Shown here: positions 8,085-15,191 of the stretch, one piece after another
How positions within the stretch are numbered: position 1 is the first letter of the stretch
Layout of the letters: the number at the start of each line of letters is the position of its first letter
Origin: Rhodocyclaceae bacterium UBA1310
GTDB lineage: Bacteria > Pseudomonadota > Gammaproteobacteria > Burkholderiales > Rhodocyclaceae
Direction of reading: 5' to 3'
Assembly (NCBI GenBank): GCA_002307175.1
Contig: DBTS01000120.1
Coordinates: 1,617 to 19,774, forward strand
Length of the DNA stretch: 18,158 bases
Notes under the pieces: model-generated
The model's input: only the letters and a program-made list of their open reading frames with translations
Database searches by the model: none
What the model was told of the DNA's origin: nothing
Program-made: the position numbers and the translations under genes

Positions 8085-10789
8085 GCCTGCCACTCCTTGC
8101 GACAAATGCCGCGCATCTCGCAATAGCCACAGGCCGCAGGGGTGCCCTGTGCCGGCAAACCCTGGCCGCCAAACATGCCATCAAAACAGGCCCGGATACA
8201 TGCTTCGAGGGCCTCGGCCCGCGCCAGCGGATCGGCAATCCGCGCCAAATCCACGCTCTGATCGTCCAGACCGACATAGCCGGCTTCACTCACATCCAGC
8301 CCGTTAAGCAGCGCATAAAACGCCAACTGAATATCGTCGGGATCCTGCGCCTGTTTTCTCAGGGCCGCCATGCCACGCGTCTTGTAGTCGAGCAATGCCA
8401 CCTGCCTGCCCCCCTCGCGGGTGGCAACATCCATGCGGTCGATGCGCCCCTTGAGCTGCAGCGTGTGCCCGTTGGAGAGCGCGAGATCACGCTTGCGCTC
8501 GACTTCACCATCCAGCCACTTCCAGCCTTCCTGCTCACGCTTGCATTGCCAGCCAATGTAAGCCGACAGGCGCGAGCGCCAGCGCAGACGCCAGGCATGA
8601 TCCTGGAAATTGCGCTCGACCACTTCGGCGAAAGCTTCCTCCGTCATGGCTTCAAGGGCGGCCAGAAGAGCAGCCGGCTCTTCAGCCTGCAATACCGGAA
8701 AACGTTGGTGAAATTCCTTCAGCATATCGTGCAGCTGATTGCCGAAATCACTCTTCTCCATTGCCTCGCTGAGCACATCAAGTTCATCGAGCCGCAAAAC
8801 ATAGCGGGCGAAATACCGGTAGGGGCAGCTCAGCAGGGTCTGCATCGCACTGGCAGAAAGCTGCGCCGGAATTCGTGCCTGCGGCACCGATGGTGCAGAT
8901 ACATGGGCTTCGCCGACATCGGTGCTCACTGCAACGTTCCGCGCAATATGCCTGCGTACGCCTGAATTTTTCCCCTGGGCGCCCAGCGTGGAAATCAGCA
9001 TCGAGATCTCGGGGGCAGGCATCAACTCTTCCCCGCGATTGCGGCTCTGCCAGGCCACCAGCGTCTGCCCTGCGCTGAGCATCAGGCCGGCAATGTCTTC
9101 GCGTTGCTGGGCCAGGGCGGCATCAAGCGGTGGCAGGCCCAGCGAGCGGCGCAAACCGCTGTGCGCCAACCAGACGGGCTGCGTCCCTGGCATCATGTGC
9201 TCGGCATCTGCCCCCACAAGGATGACGCCATCGAAACAGCGCAGGCGCGTCGCGGCAAGGTGGGTCATGATCACCGGGCTATCGATGCTCTCGTCACGGA
9301 ACAGGCTGGAATCCATCTGCCGGTTGAACCAGTGGCGCCAGCTCGTGAAGCTGAATGCGGCGGTTTCGCCAGCCAGTTCAGCCTGACGCATCTCATGCCA
9401 TTCGAGCCATGCCCGCCCTGCATTGTCGCCTTCAAAACTGCGCAGGGCGCCAAGCACTTCGAGACTTTCACGCAACCGCTGCAACCATTCACTGATACTG
9501 GCAGCTTTGCCCAACTGCATGACAGCGCGGGCATCCTTCAGGCGCGAGAGGATGGCGAAAGCCGACGGCGCCTTGCCGGCCTCCTTGAGGAGACGTTCCA
9601 GGCCACTGGCAACACTGGTATCGGCAACCAGCTGCTCCACCGCCAGACACGCCGCCACATGCTGTTCTTCCGACATATCCGCGAACAGCATTGGTGCCCG
9701 TAGCAGATCAATCAGCGCACGGTGGTAGGCATCCGAGGCCAGCACTTCAAGCCAGGCATCCACCACAGCGGCGGCACGCGTGGTGGACATCTTCCAGCCT
9801 GTTTCATCCTGCACCAACACACCATCGCGCTCCAGCAGCGCACGCGCACGGCGCGCGGCGAGGCGATCAAGTGCGATCAGGGCAATGTTCTGACGCCCGG
9901 CATGCGCCCATTCGAGCACCTGATCTGCCACCGCCTGCGCCAGGCCTTCGAGGCTGTCCGCACTGACCATCCCAAGACGCACCTGGGCTTTCTCGATCTG
10001 CGTGCCGGCAAGCCTTTCCGCTCGCTCAAACAGCGCCTGGGACACTGCTTCGCTGCCTGCCAGAGGCCAGGCAGCCGTGAGTACCTCCGCCAGTTCTCCC
10101 TGGGCCAGGGCACGATCGGGGCACAGCAGCAAAACCGGCAAGCTTTGCGCCAGTGCTTCCAGCGTGCCCTGCAACAAGCCCGCATCACGCTCTTCCGCCA
10201 CCACCACCAGGGGGTGCTGCAGCTGGCGCATCCAGGCCTGACAGGCCAGCACCCGCGCGCTCAGGCGTGAAGGCTTGCCTTGTGCTTCGGCGAGCCACAG
10301 CGTATTGACGAGACGGGCCTCAAAAGCCAGCGCGGCAGAATCATTCAGCTCGAAGGCTGCGGCAAGTTGCTGCAGGAGTTCCTGCCCATCATCCGGCAGC
10401 TTCACGGCATGCTCGGTCAGCGTGTCAAAAAGCCCGGTGAGCTCGGCCACCACATCCCATAGCAGAGATTCGTCAAACCAGTTACGACTGCGCAGCTGGG
10501 CATGCAGAATGAGTTGCCGGCGCGCATCGGCGACCGCATCGAACTGAGGCAACCATGCCTCGACCATTCCCGACAGGGTTGCCATGTGGGGCAACAGCAC
10601 CGGGCCGCTGACACTGGTACGCAAAGCCTGGGCGAGATCGTTGGCAAGCTTGAGGTTGGGCAGGATGACCTGGAGCGACGACAGGTCTGCCGGAGCCAGG
10701 TGGTTGGCCTGGGCAAACTCGTGCATGTGCCGCGCGGCTTCAGCGAGGAAACCGGCACCCGGAGAAATGGAACGTTGGATCAGAGGCAT
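8081..10789 (-). CDS. addB: AddB-type nuclease subunit (inactive helicase, Fe-S nuclease)
   Basis: Second subunit of the AddAB break-resection complex, 902 residues. The N-terminal two thirds resemble a superfamily 1 helicase that has lost its ATPase site: no Walker A is present in the N-terminal region. The C-terminal part is a PD-(D/E)XK nuclease with NQLHDMLKEFH, LKGRIDRMDV and ALLDYKTRG. Four cysteines fit the Fe-S staple known in AddB: Cys655 in SCPYRYFARY, and Cys887, Cys890 and Cys896 in CGYCEMRGIC. The start at 10789 has AGGA 8 nt upstream. It lies first in the operon, just after the fdxA terminator, and its TGA overlaps the addA ATG, which fits equal production of both subunits. N-terminal similarity is low in this family, so the call rests on the C-terminus and the neighbour. 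Confidence 0.88.
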   Translation of the reverse strand: MPLIQRSISPGAGFLAEAARHMHEFAQANHLAPADLSSLQVILPNLKLANDLAQALRTSVSGPVLLPHMATLSGMVEAWLPQFDAVADARRQLILHAQLRSRNWFDESLLWDVVAELTGLFDTLTEHAVKLPDDGQELLQQLAAAFELNDSAALAFEARLVNTLWLAEAQGKPSRLSARVLACQAWMRQLQHPLVVVAEERDAGLLQGTLEALAQSLPVLLLCPDRALAQGELAEVLTAAWPLAGSEAVSQALFERAERLAGTQIEKAQVRLGMVSADSLEGLAQAVADQVLEWAHAGRQNIALIALDRLAARRARALLERDGVLVQDETGWKMSTTRAAAVVDAWLEVLASDAYHRALIDLLRAPMLFADMSEEQHVAACLAVEQLVADTSVASGLERLLKEAGKAPSAFAILSRLKDARAVMQLGKAASISEWLQRLRESLEVLGALRSFEGDNAGRAWLEWHEMRQAELAGETAAFSFTSWRHWFNRQMDSSLFRDESIDSPVIMTHLAATRLRCFDGVILVGADAEHMMPGTQPVWLAHSGLRRSLGLPPLDAALAQQREDIAGLMLSAGQTLVAWQSRNRGEELMPAPEISMLISTLGAQGKNSGVRRHIARNVAVSTDVGEAHVSAPSVPQARIPAQLSASAMQTLLSCPYRYFARYVLRLDELDVLSEAMEKSDFGNQLHDMLKEFHQRFPVLQAEEPAALLAALEAMTEEAFAEVVERNFQDHAWRLRWRSRLSAYIGWQCKREQEGWKWLDGEVERKRDLALSNGHTLQLKGRIDRMDVATREGGRQVALLDYKTRGMAALRKQAQDPDDIQLAFYALLNGLDVSEAGYVGLDDQSVDLARIADPLARAEALEACIRACFDGMFGGQGLPAQGTPAACGYCEMRGICRKEWQA

Positions 10790-10834
10790 GCGCCAATCCT
10801 GCCAGAATCATGCGGAAACACAACGTCAGAGCGC

Positions 10835-10863
10835 AAAAAAGGCTGCCTTCTGGCAGCCTTTTT
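10835..10863. terminator. Bidirectional intrinsic terminator after fdxA
   Basis: GGCTGCC and GGCAGCC form a perfect 7-bp stem around a TTCT loop, flanked by six As on the left and five Ts on the right, so it can act in both directions. On the minus strand it ends the fdxA transcript, 74 nt after the stop, and insulates the addBA operon, which begins 46 nt further on. Confidence 0.9.
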
Positions 10864-10936
10864 CTGGCTATTTATCTCATCCTGGAACAGATACCGGGCG
10901 GCCACCAAAAGAGGCAAACCACCCTGGCAAGCGCAA

Positions 10937-11260
10937 TCAACGTTCCAGCTGATCGAGCTTATCCTTGATCTTGGCCCATTCATCAGCATCGGGCAGCGGA
11001 TCCTGGCGTTCCACAATCGCCGGCCAGACCTTGGCCAGTTCGGCATTCAGGGCGGCAAAATGCAACTGCTCTTCAGGCAGATCATCCTCCGACAGGATGG
11101 CTTCGGCCGGGCATTCAGCCACGCACAGCGTGCAATCGATGCATTCATCGGGATCGATGACGAGGAAATTCGGCCCTTCGCGGAAACAGTCCACCGGACA
11201 GACATCCACACAATCGGTGTATTTGCACTTGATGCAGTTTTCGGTTACGACATAGGCCAT
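10937..11260 (-). CDS. fdxA: 7Fe ferredoxin (3Fe-4S/4Fe-4S)
   Basis: Small cytoplasmic electron carrier, 107 residues, highly similar to Azotobacter vinelandii ferredoxin I (106 aa). The N-terminal half has the cysteine pattern CIKCKYTDCVDVCPVDC and the second half CIDCTLCVAECP, which together bind one 3Fe-4S and one 4Fe-4S cluster. The long C-terminal part (PEEQLHFAALNAELAKVWP, ending KDKLDQLER) is typical of FdxA. The frame is open far upstream, but the start at 11260 is set by the conserved MAYVVTENC. A weak AAGAGA precedes it. Transcribed alone: a terminator of the previous gene lies upstream and its own terminator at 10835. A -10-like TATAGT lies at 11298-11303 without a clear -35. The redox partner is not evident. 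Confidence 0.95.
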   Translation of the reverse strand: MAYVVTENCIKCKYTDCVDVCPVDCFREGPNFLVIDPDECIDCTLCVAECPAEAILSEDDLPEEQLHFAALNAELAKVWPAIVERQDPLPDADEWAKIKDKLDQLER

Positions 11261-11342
11261 GACGTTCTCTTCGGGTACAGGGGTTGTGATCCTTAAGACT
11301 ATAGCCGATTGTGGGCGAGACGTCGCCTGAACGGCGGTAATA

Positions 11343-11373
11343 CCCGCATAACTGCGGGCATCCCTGCCCGCAG
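11343..11373. repeat. Two mutually exclusive hairpins in the comEA-like/fdxA gap
   Basis: CTGCGGGCA (11352-11360) and TGCCCGCAG (11365-11373) form a perfect 9-bp stem with a TCCC loop. The left arm can instead pair with CCCGCA at 11343-11348 around a TAAC loop, so only one of the two hairpins can form at a time. No T-run follows, so it is not a standard terminator. It lies between the terminator at 11379-11402 and the fdxA start. It may be part of the fdxA 5' region or a repeated extragenic palindrome. The role is unknown. Confidence 0.6.
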
Positions 11374-11378
11374 AAGGG

Positions 11379-11402
11379 AAAACGCCCCGTCTCCGGGGCG
11401 TT
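11379..11402 (-). terminator. Intrinsic terminator of the comEA-like gene
   Basis: A 9-bp stem (AACGCCCCG with CGGGGCGTT) around a four-base loop, followed on the minus strand by a short T-run (TTTT, including the stem end) and then CCC. It lies 24 nt after the stop of the helix-hairpin-helix protein gene. The T-run is short, so termination may be incomplete. Confidence 0.75.
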
Positions 11403-11426
11403 GCAGTAAGAAATTGCGGTAGTTCT

Positions 11427-11813
11427 CTACTTCTTGGCTTTTTTATCAGCCTTTGCCGGAGCCGACTGGGAGGAAGCCGGTGCCGAGGCTGCCGCGGGCT
11501 TCTCCGCCTTGGCAGGCTTTTCGGCCTTGGCCGGTGCGGCAGATGCCGGAGCATTCGCACCACTTACCACCAGCTGAGACTTGAGCTTGTCGAAAGTCTT
11601 GTCGCCAAAACCCTTGACGTTCTTGATGTCGTCGATGGTCTTGAAATTACCATTGGTCTTGCGGTAATCAATGATTGCCTTGGCCTTGGCCGGACCTACC
11701 CCCGGCAGGGTTTCCAGTTCAGCCTGGGTCGCGGTGTTGATATTGACACTCGCGATAGCCATACCGATGGAAGCGATGATTGCAAATATCCCAACGAGAA
11801 TCTTCTTGAACAT
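11427..11813 (-). CDS. Secreted ComEA-like helix-hairpin-helix protein
   Basis: Predicted exported DNA-binding protein, 128 residues. Residues 1-22 form a signal peptide (MFKKI, then a hydrophobic stretch, then MAIAS) without a lipobox Cys. Residues 23-83 form the ComEA-type double helix-hairpin-helix: VNINTATQAELETLPGVGPA, then AIIDYRKTNGNFKTIDDI, then NVKGFGDKTFDKLKSQL. The remaining ~45 residues are a low-complexity Ala/Lys/Pro tail with AKAEKP repeats ending in KADKKAKK, much like a histone H1 tail. ComEA proteins bind incoming DNA in the periplasm during natural transformation, and many short proteobacterial relatives are uncharacterised, so a role in DNA uptake is plausible but unproven. 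AGGGGG precedes the ATG. It lies between terminators after hldD and before fdxA. Confidence 0.88.
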   Translation of the reverse strand: MFKKILVGIFAIIASIGMAIASVNINTATQAELETLPGVGPAKAKAIIDYRKTNGNFKTIDDIKNVKGFGDKTFDKLKSQLVVSGANAPASAAPAKAEKPAKAEKPAAASAPASSQSAPAKADKKAKK

Positions 11814-11829
11814 GCAAAAACCCCCTCAG

Positions 11830-11857
11830 AAAAAAGAAAAGCGGGCCTGAAGCCCGC
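11830..11857 (-). terminator. Intrinsic terminator of the lap/heptose gene cluster
   Basis: GCGGGC and GCCCGC form a 6-bp stem around a 5-base loop, followed on the minus strand by TTTTCTTTTTT. It begins 5 nt after the hldD stop. The T-run ends only 16 nt before the ATG of the comEA-like gene, leaving little room for a separate promoter. Confidence 0.85.
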
Positions 11858-11862
11858 CTACA

Positions 11863-12867
11863 TTACAGCCCGGCCAGCAATTTCTTGCAATACTTCCCGA
11901 CCCCGCTGGCAACGTCATGGAATTCTGCCGTATACCCGGCCTCACGCAGCCGGGTGATATCTGCCTGGGTAAAGCTCTGATACTTGCCCTTGAGAATATC
12001 CGGGAACGGCACGTATTCGATCAGCCCTTCCGCGCACATCTGCGCAAGCGTCAGGGGAGCCTGCCCATCATGCTCCCGAATCCCGTTGATCACAGCCTGG
12101 GCGATATCGTTGAAGCTTTGTGCCCTGCCTGTGCCCAGATTGAAGATACCGGATTTCTCCGGTTGTCCCAGAAAATGCAGGTTGGCGTTAACCACGTCTT
12201 CCACATAGATGAAGTCACGCAGCTGACCGCCATCCGCGTAGCCATCGCAGCCGACGAAGAGCTTGACCTTGCCTTCCTTACGGAACTGATGAAAGGCATT
12301 GAACGCCACTGAAGACCCGGCACCTGCCTTGTGGGCTTCGCGCGGGCCATAGACGTTGAAGTAACGGAAGCCTACGACCGGTGCCGTCAGTTCATGCCAG
12401 CGCTGGCGCAGCACGCGATCAAAGAGGATCTTCGAATAGCCGTATACATTGAGCGGGCCTTCGCAGGCAGGCTCTTCACGGAATTCCTGGCTGGCACCAT
12501 AGGTGGCGGCTGACGAGGCATACAGCATTGGCACGCGCTGACCAATGCAGAAGTTCAACACATCCACGGTGTAGCGGAAGTTGTTGTCCATCATGTACTG
12601 GCCATTGTGTTCCATGGTGTTGGAACACGCGCCCTGATGCAGCACCGCGTGCACGGCCCCATTGAAACGCCCGGCGAGCAGGGCATCCCGGAACTCGTGC
12701 TTGTCGAAATAATCCGCCACCTCGCAATCGACGAGGTTGCGGAATTTGTCACCGTGGGTCATGTTGTCCACGGCGATGATGTTGGTGATGCCACGGGCAT
12801 TCAACCCGGCCACGATGTTAGAGCCGATGAAACCGGCAGCACCAGTCACAACATAATAACGAGACAT
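11863..12867 (-). CDS. hldD: ADP-L-glycero-D-manno-heptose 6-epimerase
   Basis: Cytoplasmic epimerase converting ADP-D-glycero-D-manno-heptose to the L-glycero form, the precursor of the LPS inner core. The 334-residue short-chain dehydrogenase-like protein has the NADP-binding glycine motif TGAAGFIGSN at residues 8-17, the catalytic Tyr142-xxx-Lys146 in NVYGYSKILFD, and the family segment RYFNVYGPREAHKAG. Its length and order match E. coli HldD (310 aa) with slight additions. It starts 6 nt after the rfaE1 stop, so the two heptose-pathway genes are co-transcribed, and a terminator follows. Confidence 0.95.
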   Translation of the reverse strand: MSRYYVVTGAAGFIGSNIVAGLNARGITNIIAVDNMTHGDKFRNLVDCEVADYFDKHEFRDALLAGRFNGAVHAVLHQGACSNTMEHNGQYMMDNNFRYTVDVLNFCIGQRVPMLYASSAATYGASQEFREEPACEGPLNVYGYSKILFDRVLRQRWHELTAPVVGFRYFNVYGPREAHKAGAGSSVAFNAFHQFRKEGKVKLFVGCDGYADGGQLRDFIYVEDVVNANLHFLGQPEKSGIFNLGTGRAQSFNDIAQAVINGIREHDGQAPLTLAQMCAEGLIEYVPFPDILKGKYQSFTQADITRLREAGYTAEFHDVASGVGKYCKKLLAGL

Positions 12868-12873
12868 TGCGTT

Positions 12874-13824
12874 TTACTCCGCCAACATTTCAGCAAGGGT
12901 CACTGTCGCCGTTCCCAGCTTGGCCACCACGATACCTGCCGCATGATTTGAAAGACGCATCGCCGATACCAGATCAGCCCCACTGGCGAGCATCACGGCC
13001 AGCGTTGCGATAACGGTATCGCCGGCGCCAGAAACATCGAAAACTTCCTGGGCACGGGTACCTTCGTGAACAGTATTGCCATCGGACTGGAACAGTGACA
13101 TCCCCTCTTCCGAACGTGTCACCAGCAAGGCTTCAAGATCAAGCTCCGCGCGGAGCTTCTGGGCGCGTTCGGTAAGGTCTGCTTCGTCTTTCCAGCGCCC
13201 GACCACCTGCAGCAGCTCGGAGCGGTTAGGCGTGAGCAGACTGGCTCCCCGGTATTTGCTGTAATCATCGCCCTTGGGGTCGACGAGCACAATCTTGCCG
13301 GCAGCACGCGCCAGATTGATCATTTCCTGCACATGGGCCAAACCACCTTTGCCATAGTCGGACAGGACCACCACATCAAACTGCGGCAGCACTTGCCTGA
13401 AGGCTTCCAGCTTCTCGTTGAGAACTTCACGCGCCGGCAGGTTTTCAAAATCGATGCGCAACAGCTGCTGCTGGCGCCCCAGAACACGCAGCTTGATCGT
13501 TGTGGCCAGTGTGGCGTCACGATACAGGCTGGGCTTGACGCCATCAGCCGTCAGCAGACGTTCAAGAGCCTGGGCCGGCTCATCATTGCCGACAACGGAC
13601 AGCAACTCGCATTTGGCCCCCAGCGCAGCAGCATTGCGCGCCACATTGGCCGCACCGCCGGGGCGCTCTTCCGTGCGCTGCACGTGCACTACCGGCACTG
13701 GCGCTTCAGGCGAGATGCGACTGACTTCACCAAACCAGTAGCGGTCGAGCATGACATCGCCGACCACCAGAACGCGCGCATTGCGGGTATCCGGAATGCG
13801 CGGCAAGACATTTGCTGCGTTCAT
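12874..13824 (-). CDS. rfaE1: D-glycero-beta-D-manno-heptose-7-phosphate kinase, single domain
   Basis: PfkB/ribokinase-type sugar kinase making heptose 1,7-bisphosphate for ADP-heptose synthesis. The 316 residues correspond to the N-terminal kinase half of bifunctional HldE (477 aa in E. coli). Visible motifs are VVGDVMLDRYWFGEVSRISP near the N-terminus, RPGGAANVARNAAALG, and the catalytic DVSGAGDTVIA with Asp269. The nucleotidyltransferase half is absent and the protein ends naturally (LAEMLAE), so a separate RfaE2 must exist elsewhere in the genome. The ATG at 13824 overlaps the ugd TGA (ATGA). Also known as hldA or the hldE N-terminal domain. Confidence 0.94.
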   Translation of the reverse strand: MNAANVLPRIPDTRNARVLVVGDVMLDRYWFGEVSRISPEAPVPVVHVQRTEERPGGAANVARNAAALGAKCELLSVVGNDEPAQALERLLTADGVKPSLYRDATLATTIKLRVLGRQQQLLRIDFENLPAREVLNEKLEAFRQVLPQFDVVVLSDYGKGGLAHVQEMINLARAAGKIVLVDPKGDDYSKYRGASLLTPNRSELLQVVGRWKDEADLTERAQKLRAELDLEALLVTRSEEGMSLFQSDGNTVHEGTRAQEVFDVSGAGDTVIATLAVMLASGADLVSAMRLSNHAAGIVVAKLGTATVTLAEMLAE

Positions 13825-15143
13825 TTGCGACCAATCCCGTAATACTCAAGGCCAGCGGCGCGCGGCTCGCTGCTGATGAACATATTGCGGCCATCGATCA
13901 CCACCGGGCTCTTGAGCGTGGCCTTGATCCTGGCAAAATCAGGGCTGCGGAATTCCTTCCACTCCGTCACGATCACCAGGGCATCTGCCCCCTCAAGCGC
14001 CTGCATGGGCCGATCTGCGTAGCGCAGACGTGGCTCATCGCCAAAAATGCGCCGCGCTTCAGCCATGGCAACCGGGTCATACGCCGTCACTGTGGCACCA
14101 TGCTTGAACAATTCAGCAATGATCACGCGGGCAGGAGCCTCGCGCATGTCGTCGGTATTCGGCTTGAAAGCCAGACCCCATATGGCAAAATGCTTGCCGG
14201 TAAGATCTTCGCCAAAACGGGCGACGATCTTTTCAACGAGCGCCAGCTTCTGCGCATCATTGGCATCTTCAACAGCCTGCAGCACCTTGAGCTTCTGGCC
14301 GGCATCCGCTGCGGTGTGGATCAACGCCTTCACATCCTTGGGGAAGCAGGAGCCGCCATAGCCGCACCCGGCATACAGGAAGTGCCAGCCGATACGCGGA
14401 TCAGAACCAATCCCCTGGCGCACCTGCTCGATATCGGCGCCCAGACGCTCGGCCAGCAGCGCGAGTTCGTTCATGAACGAGATACGCGTGGCCAGCATGG
14501 CGTTGGCCGCGTACTTGGTGAGTTCGGCACTGCGCACATCCATGATCACGAGCTTTTCGTGATTGCGCTGGAACGGGGCATACAGTGCCCGCATCAGATT
14601 GATGGCCTGCTCGTCTTCGGCACCGACGACGATGCGGTCCGGCCGCATGAAATCATCAACCGCCGCGCCTTCCTTGAGGAATTCGGGGTTCGAGACGACG
14701 CTGTAGGGCACCTTGTCACCGCGCTTGTCGAGTTCTTCGGCAATTGCGGCACGCACCTTGTCGGCTGTACCAACGGGCACAGTGCTCTTGTCGATGACGA
14801 CCTTGTAGTCAGTCATGTAACGGCCGATGTTGCGCGCAGCGGCAAGCACGTATTGCAGGTCGGCGGAGCCATCTTCATCCGGCGGCGTGCCGACGGCAAT
14901 GAACTGGATGGTGCCGAAACGCACGGCTTCCTGGATATCCGTCGTGAAATGCAGGCGCCCGGCAGCGATGTTGCGCGCGACAACCTGATCCAGCCCCGGT
15001 TCATGAATAGGGATACCGCCTTCCTTAAGGATGCGGATCTTTTCGGGGTTTACGTCCAGGCACAGTACGTCGTTGCCGACTTCGGCAAGGCAGGCACCAG
15101 ACACCAATCCGACATACCCTGTTCCGACTACGGTTATTTTCAT
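13821..15143 (-). CDS. ugd: UDP-glucose 6-dehydrogenase
   Basis: Oxidises UDP-glucose to UDP-glucuronate with two NAD+. The 440-residue protein has the N-terminal Rossmann motif VGTGYVGLVSG (residues 6-16), then KSTVPVGTADKV, the family segment EFLKEGAAVDDFMRPDRIVV, and the catalytic Cys266 in CGYGGSCFPKD. The C-terminal UDP-binding half has WGLAFKPNTDDMREAP. It is the family's usual length. It lies 48 nt downstream of lapB and overlaps rfaE1, so it belongs to the envelope gene group. UDP-glucuronate can feed aminoarabinose on lipid A, uronic acids in the LPS core or capsule. Which applies here is not shown in this window. Confidence 0.96.
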   Translation of the reverse strand: MKITVVGTGYVGLVSGACLAEVGNDVLCLDVNPEKIRILKEGGIPIHEPGLDQVVARNIAAGRLHFTTDIQEAVRFGTIQFIAVGTPPDEDGSADLQYVLAAARNIGRYMTDYKVVIDKSTVPVGTADKVRAAIAEELDKRGDKVPYSVVSNPEFLKEGAAVDDFMRPDRIVVGAEDEQAINLMRALYAPFQRNHEKLVIMDVRSAELTKYAANAMLATRISFMNELALLAERLGADIEQVRQGIGSDPRIGWHFLYAGCGYGGSCFPKDVKALIHTAADAGQKLKVLQAVEDANDAQKLALVEKIVARFGEDLTGKHFAIWGLAFKPNTDDMREAPARVIIAELFKHGATVTAYDPVAMAEARRIFGDEPRLRYADRPMQALEGADALVIVTEWKEFRSPDFARIKATLKSPVVIDGRNMFISSEPRAAGLEYYGIGRK

Positions 15144-15191
15144 GTTTTATCGATTCCGTGTTTGAATTCGAAGAGTTTGGGCACACCTTGC

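Noticed and set aside
5193..8126. 977-codon open frame on the plus strand opposite addA
   Set aside because: It is exactly antisense to a well-supported helicase with all its motifs. Long antisense frames are expected from GC-rich third positions, and its product has no recognisable domain.
11261..11563. Long upstream extension of the fdxA frame
   Set aside because: It crosses the terminator and hairpins of the previous gene and is Arg-rich, as expected of an off-frame translation. Ferredoxin similarity begins at MAYVV.
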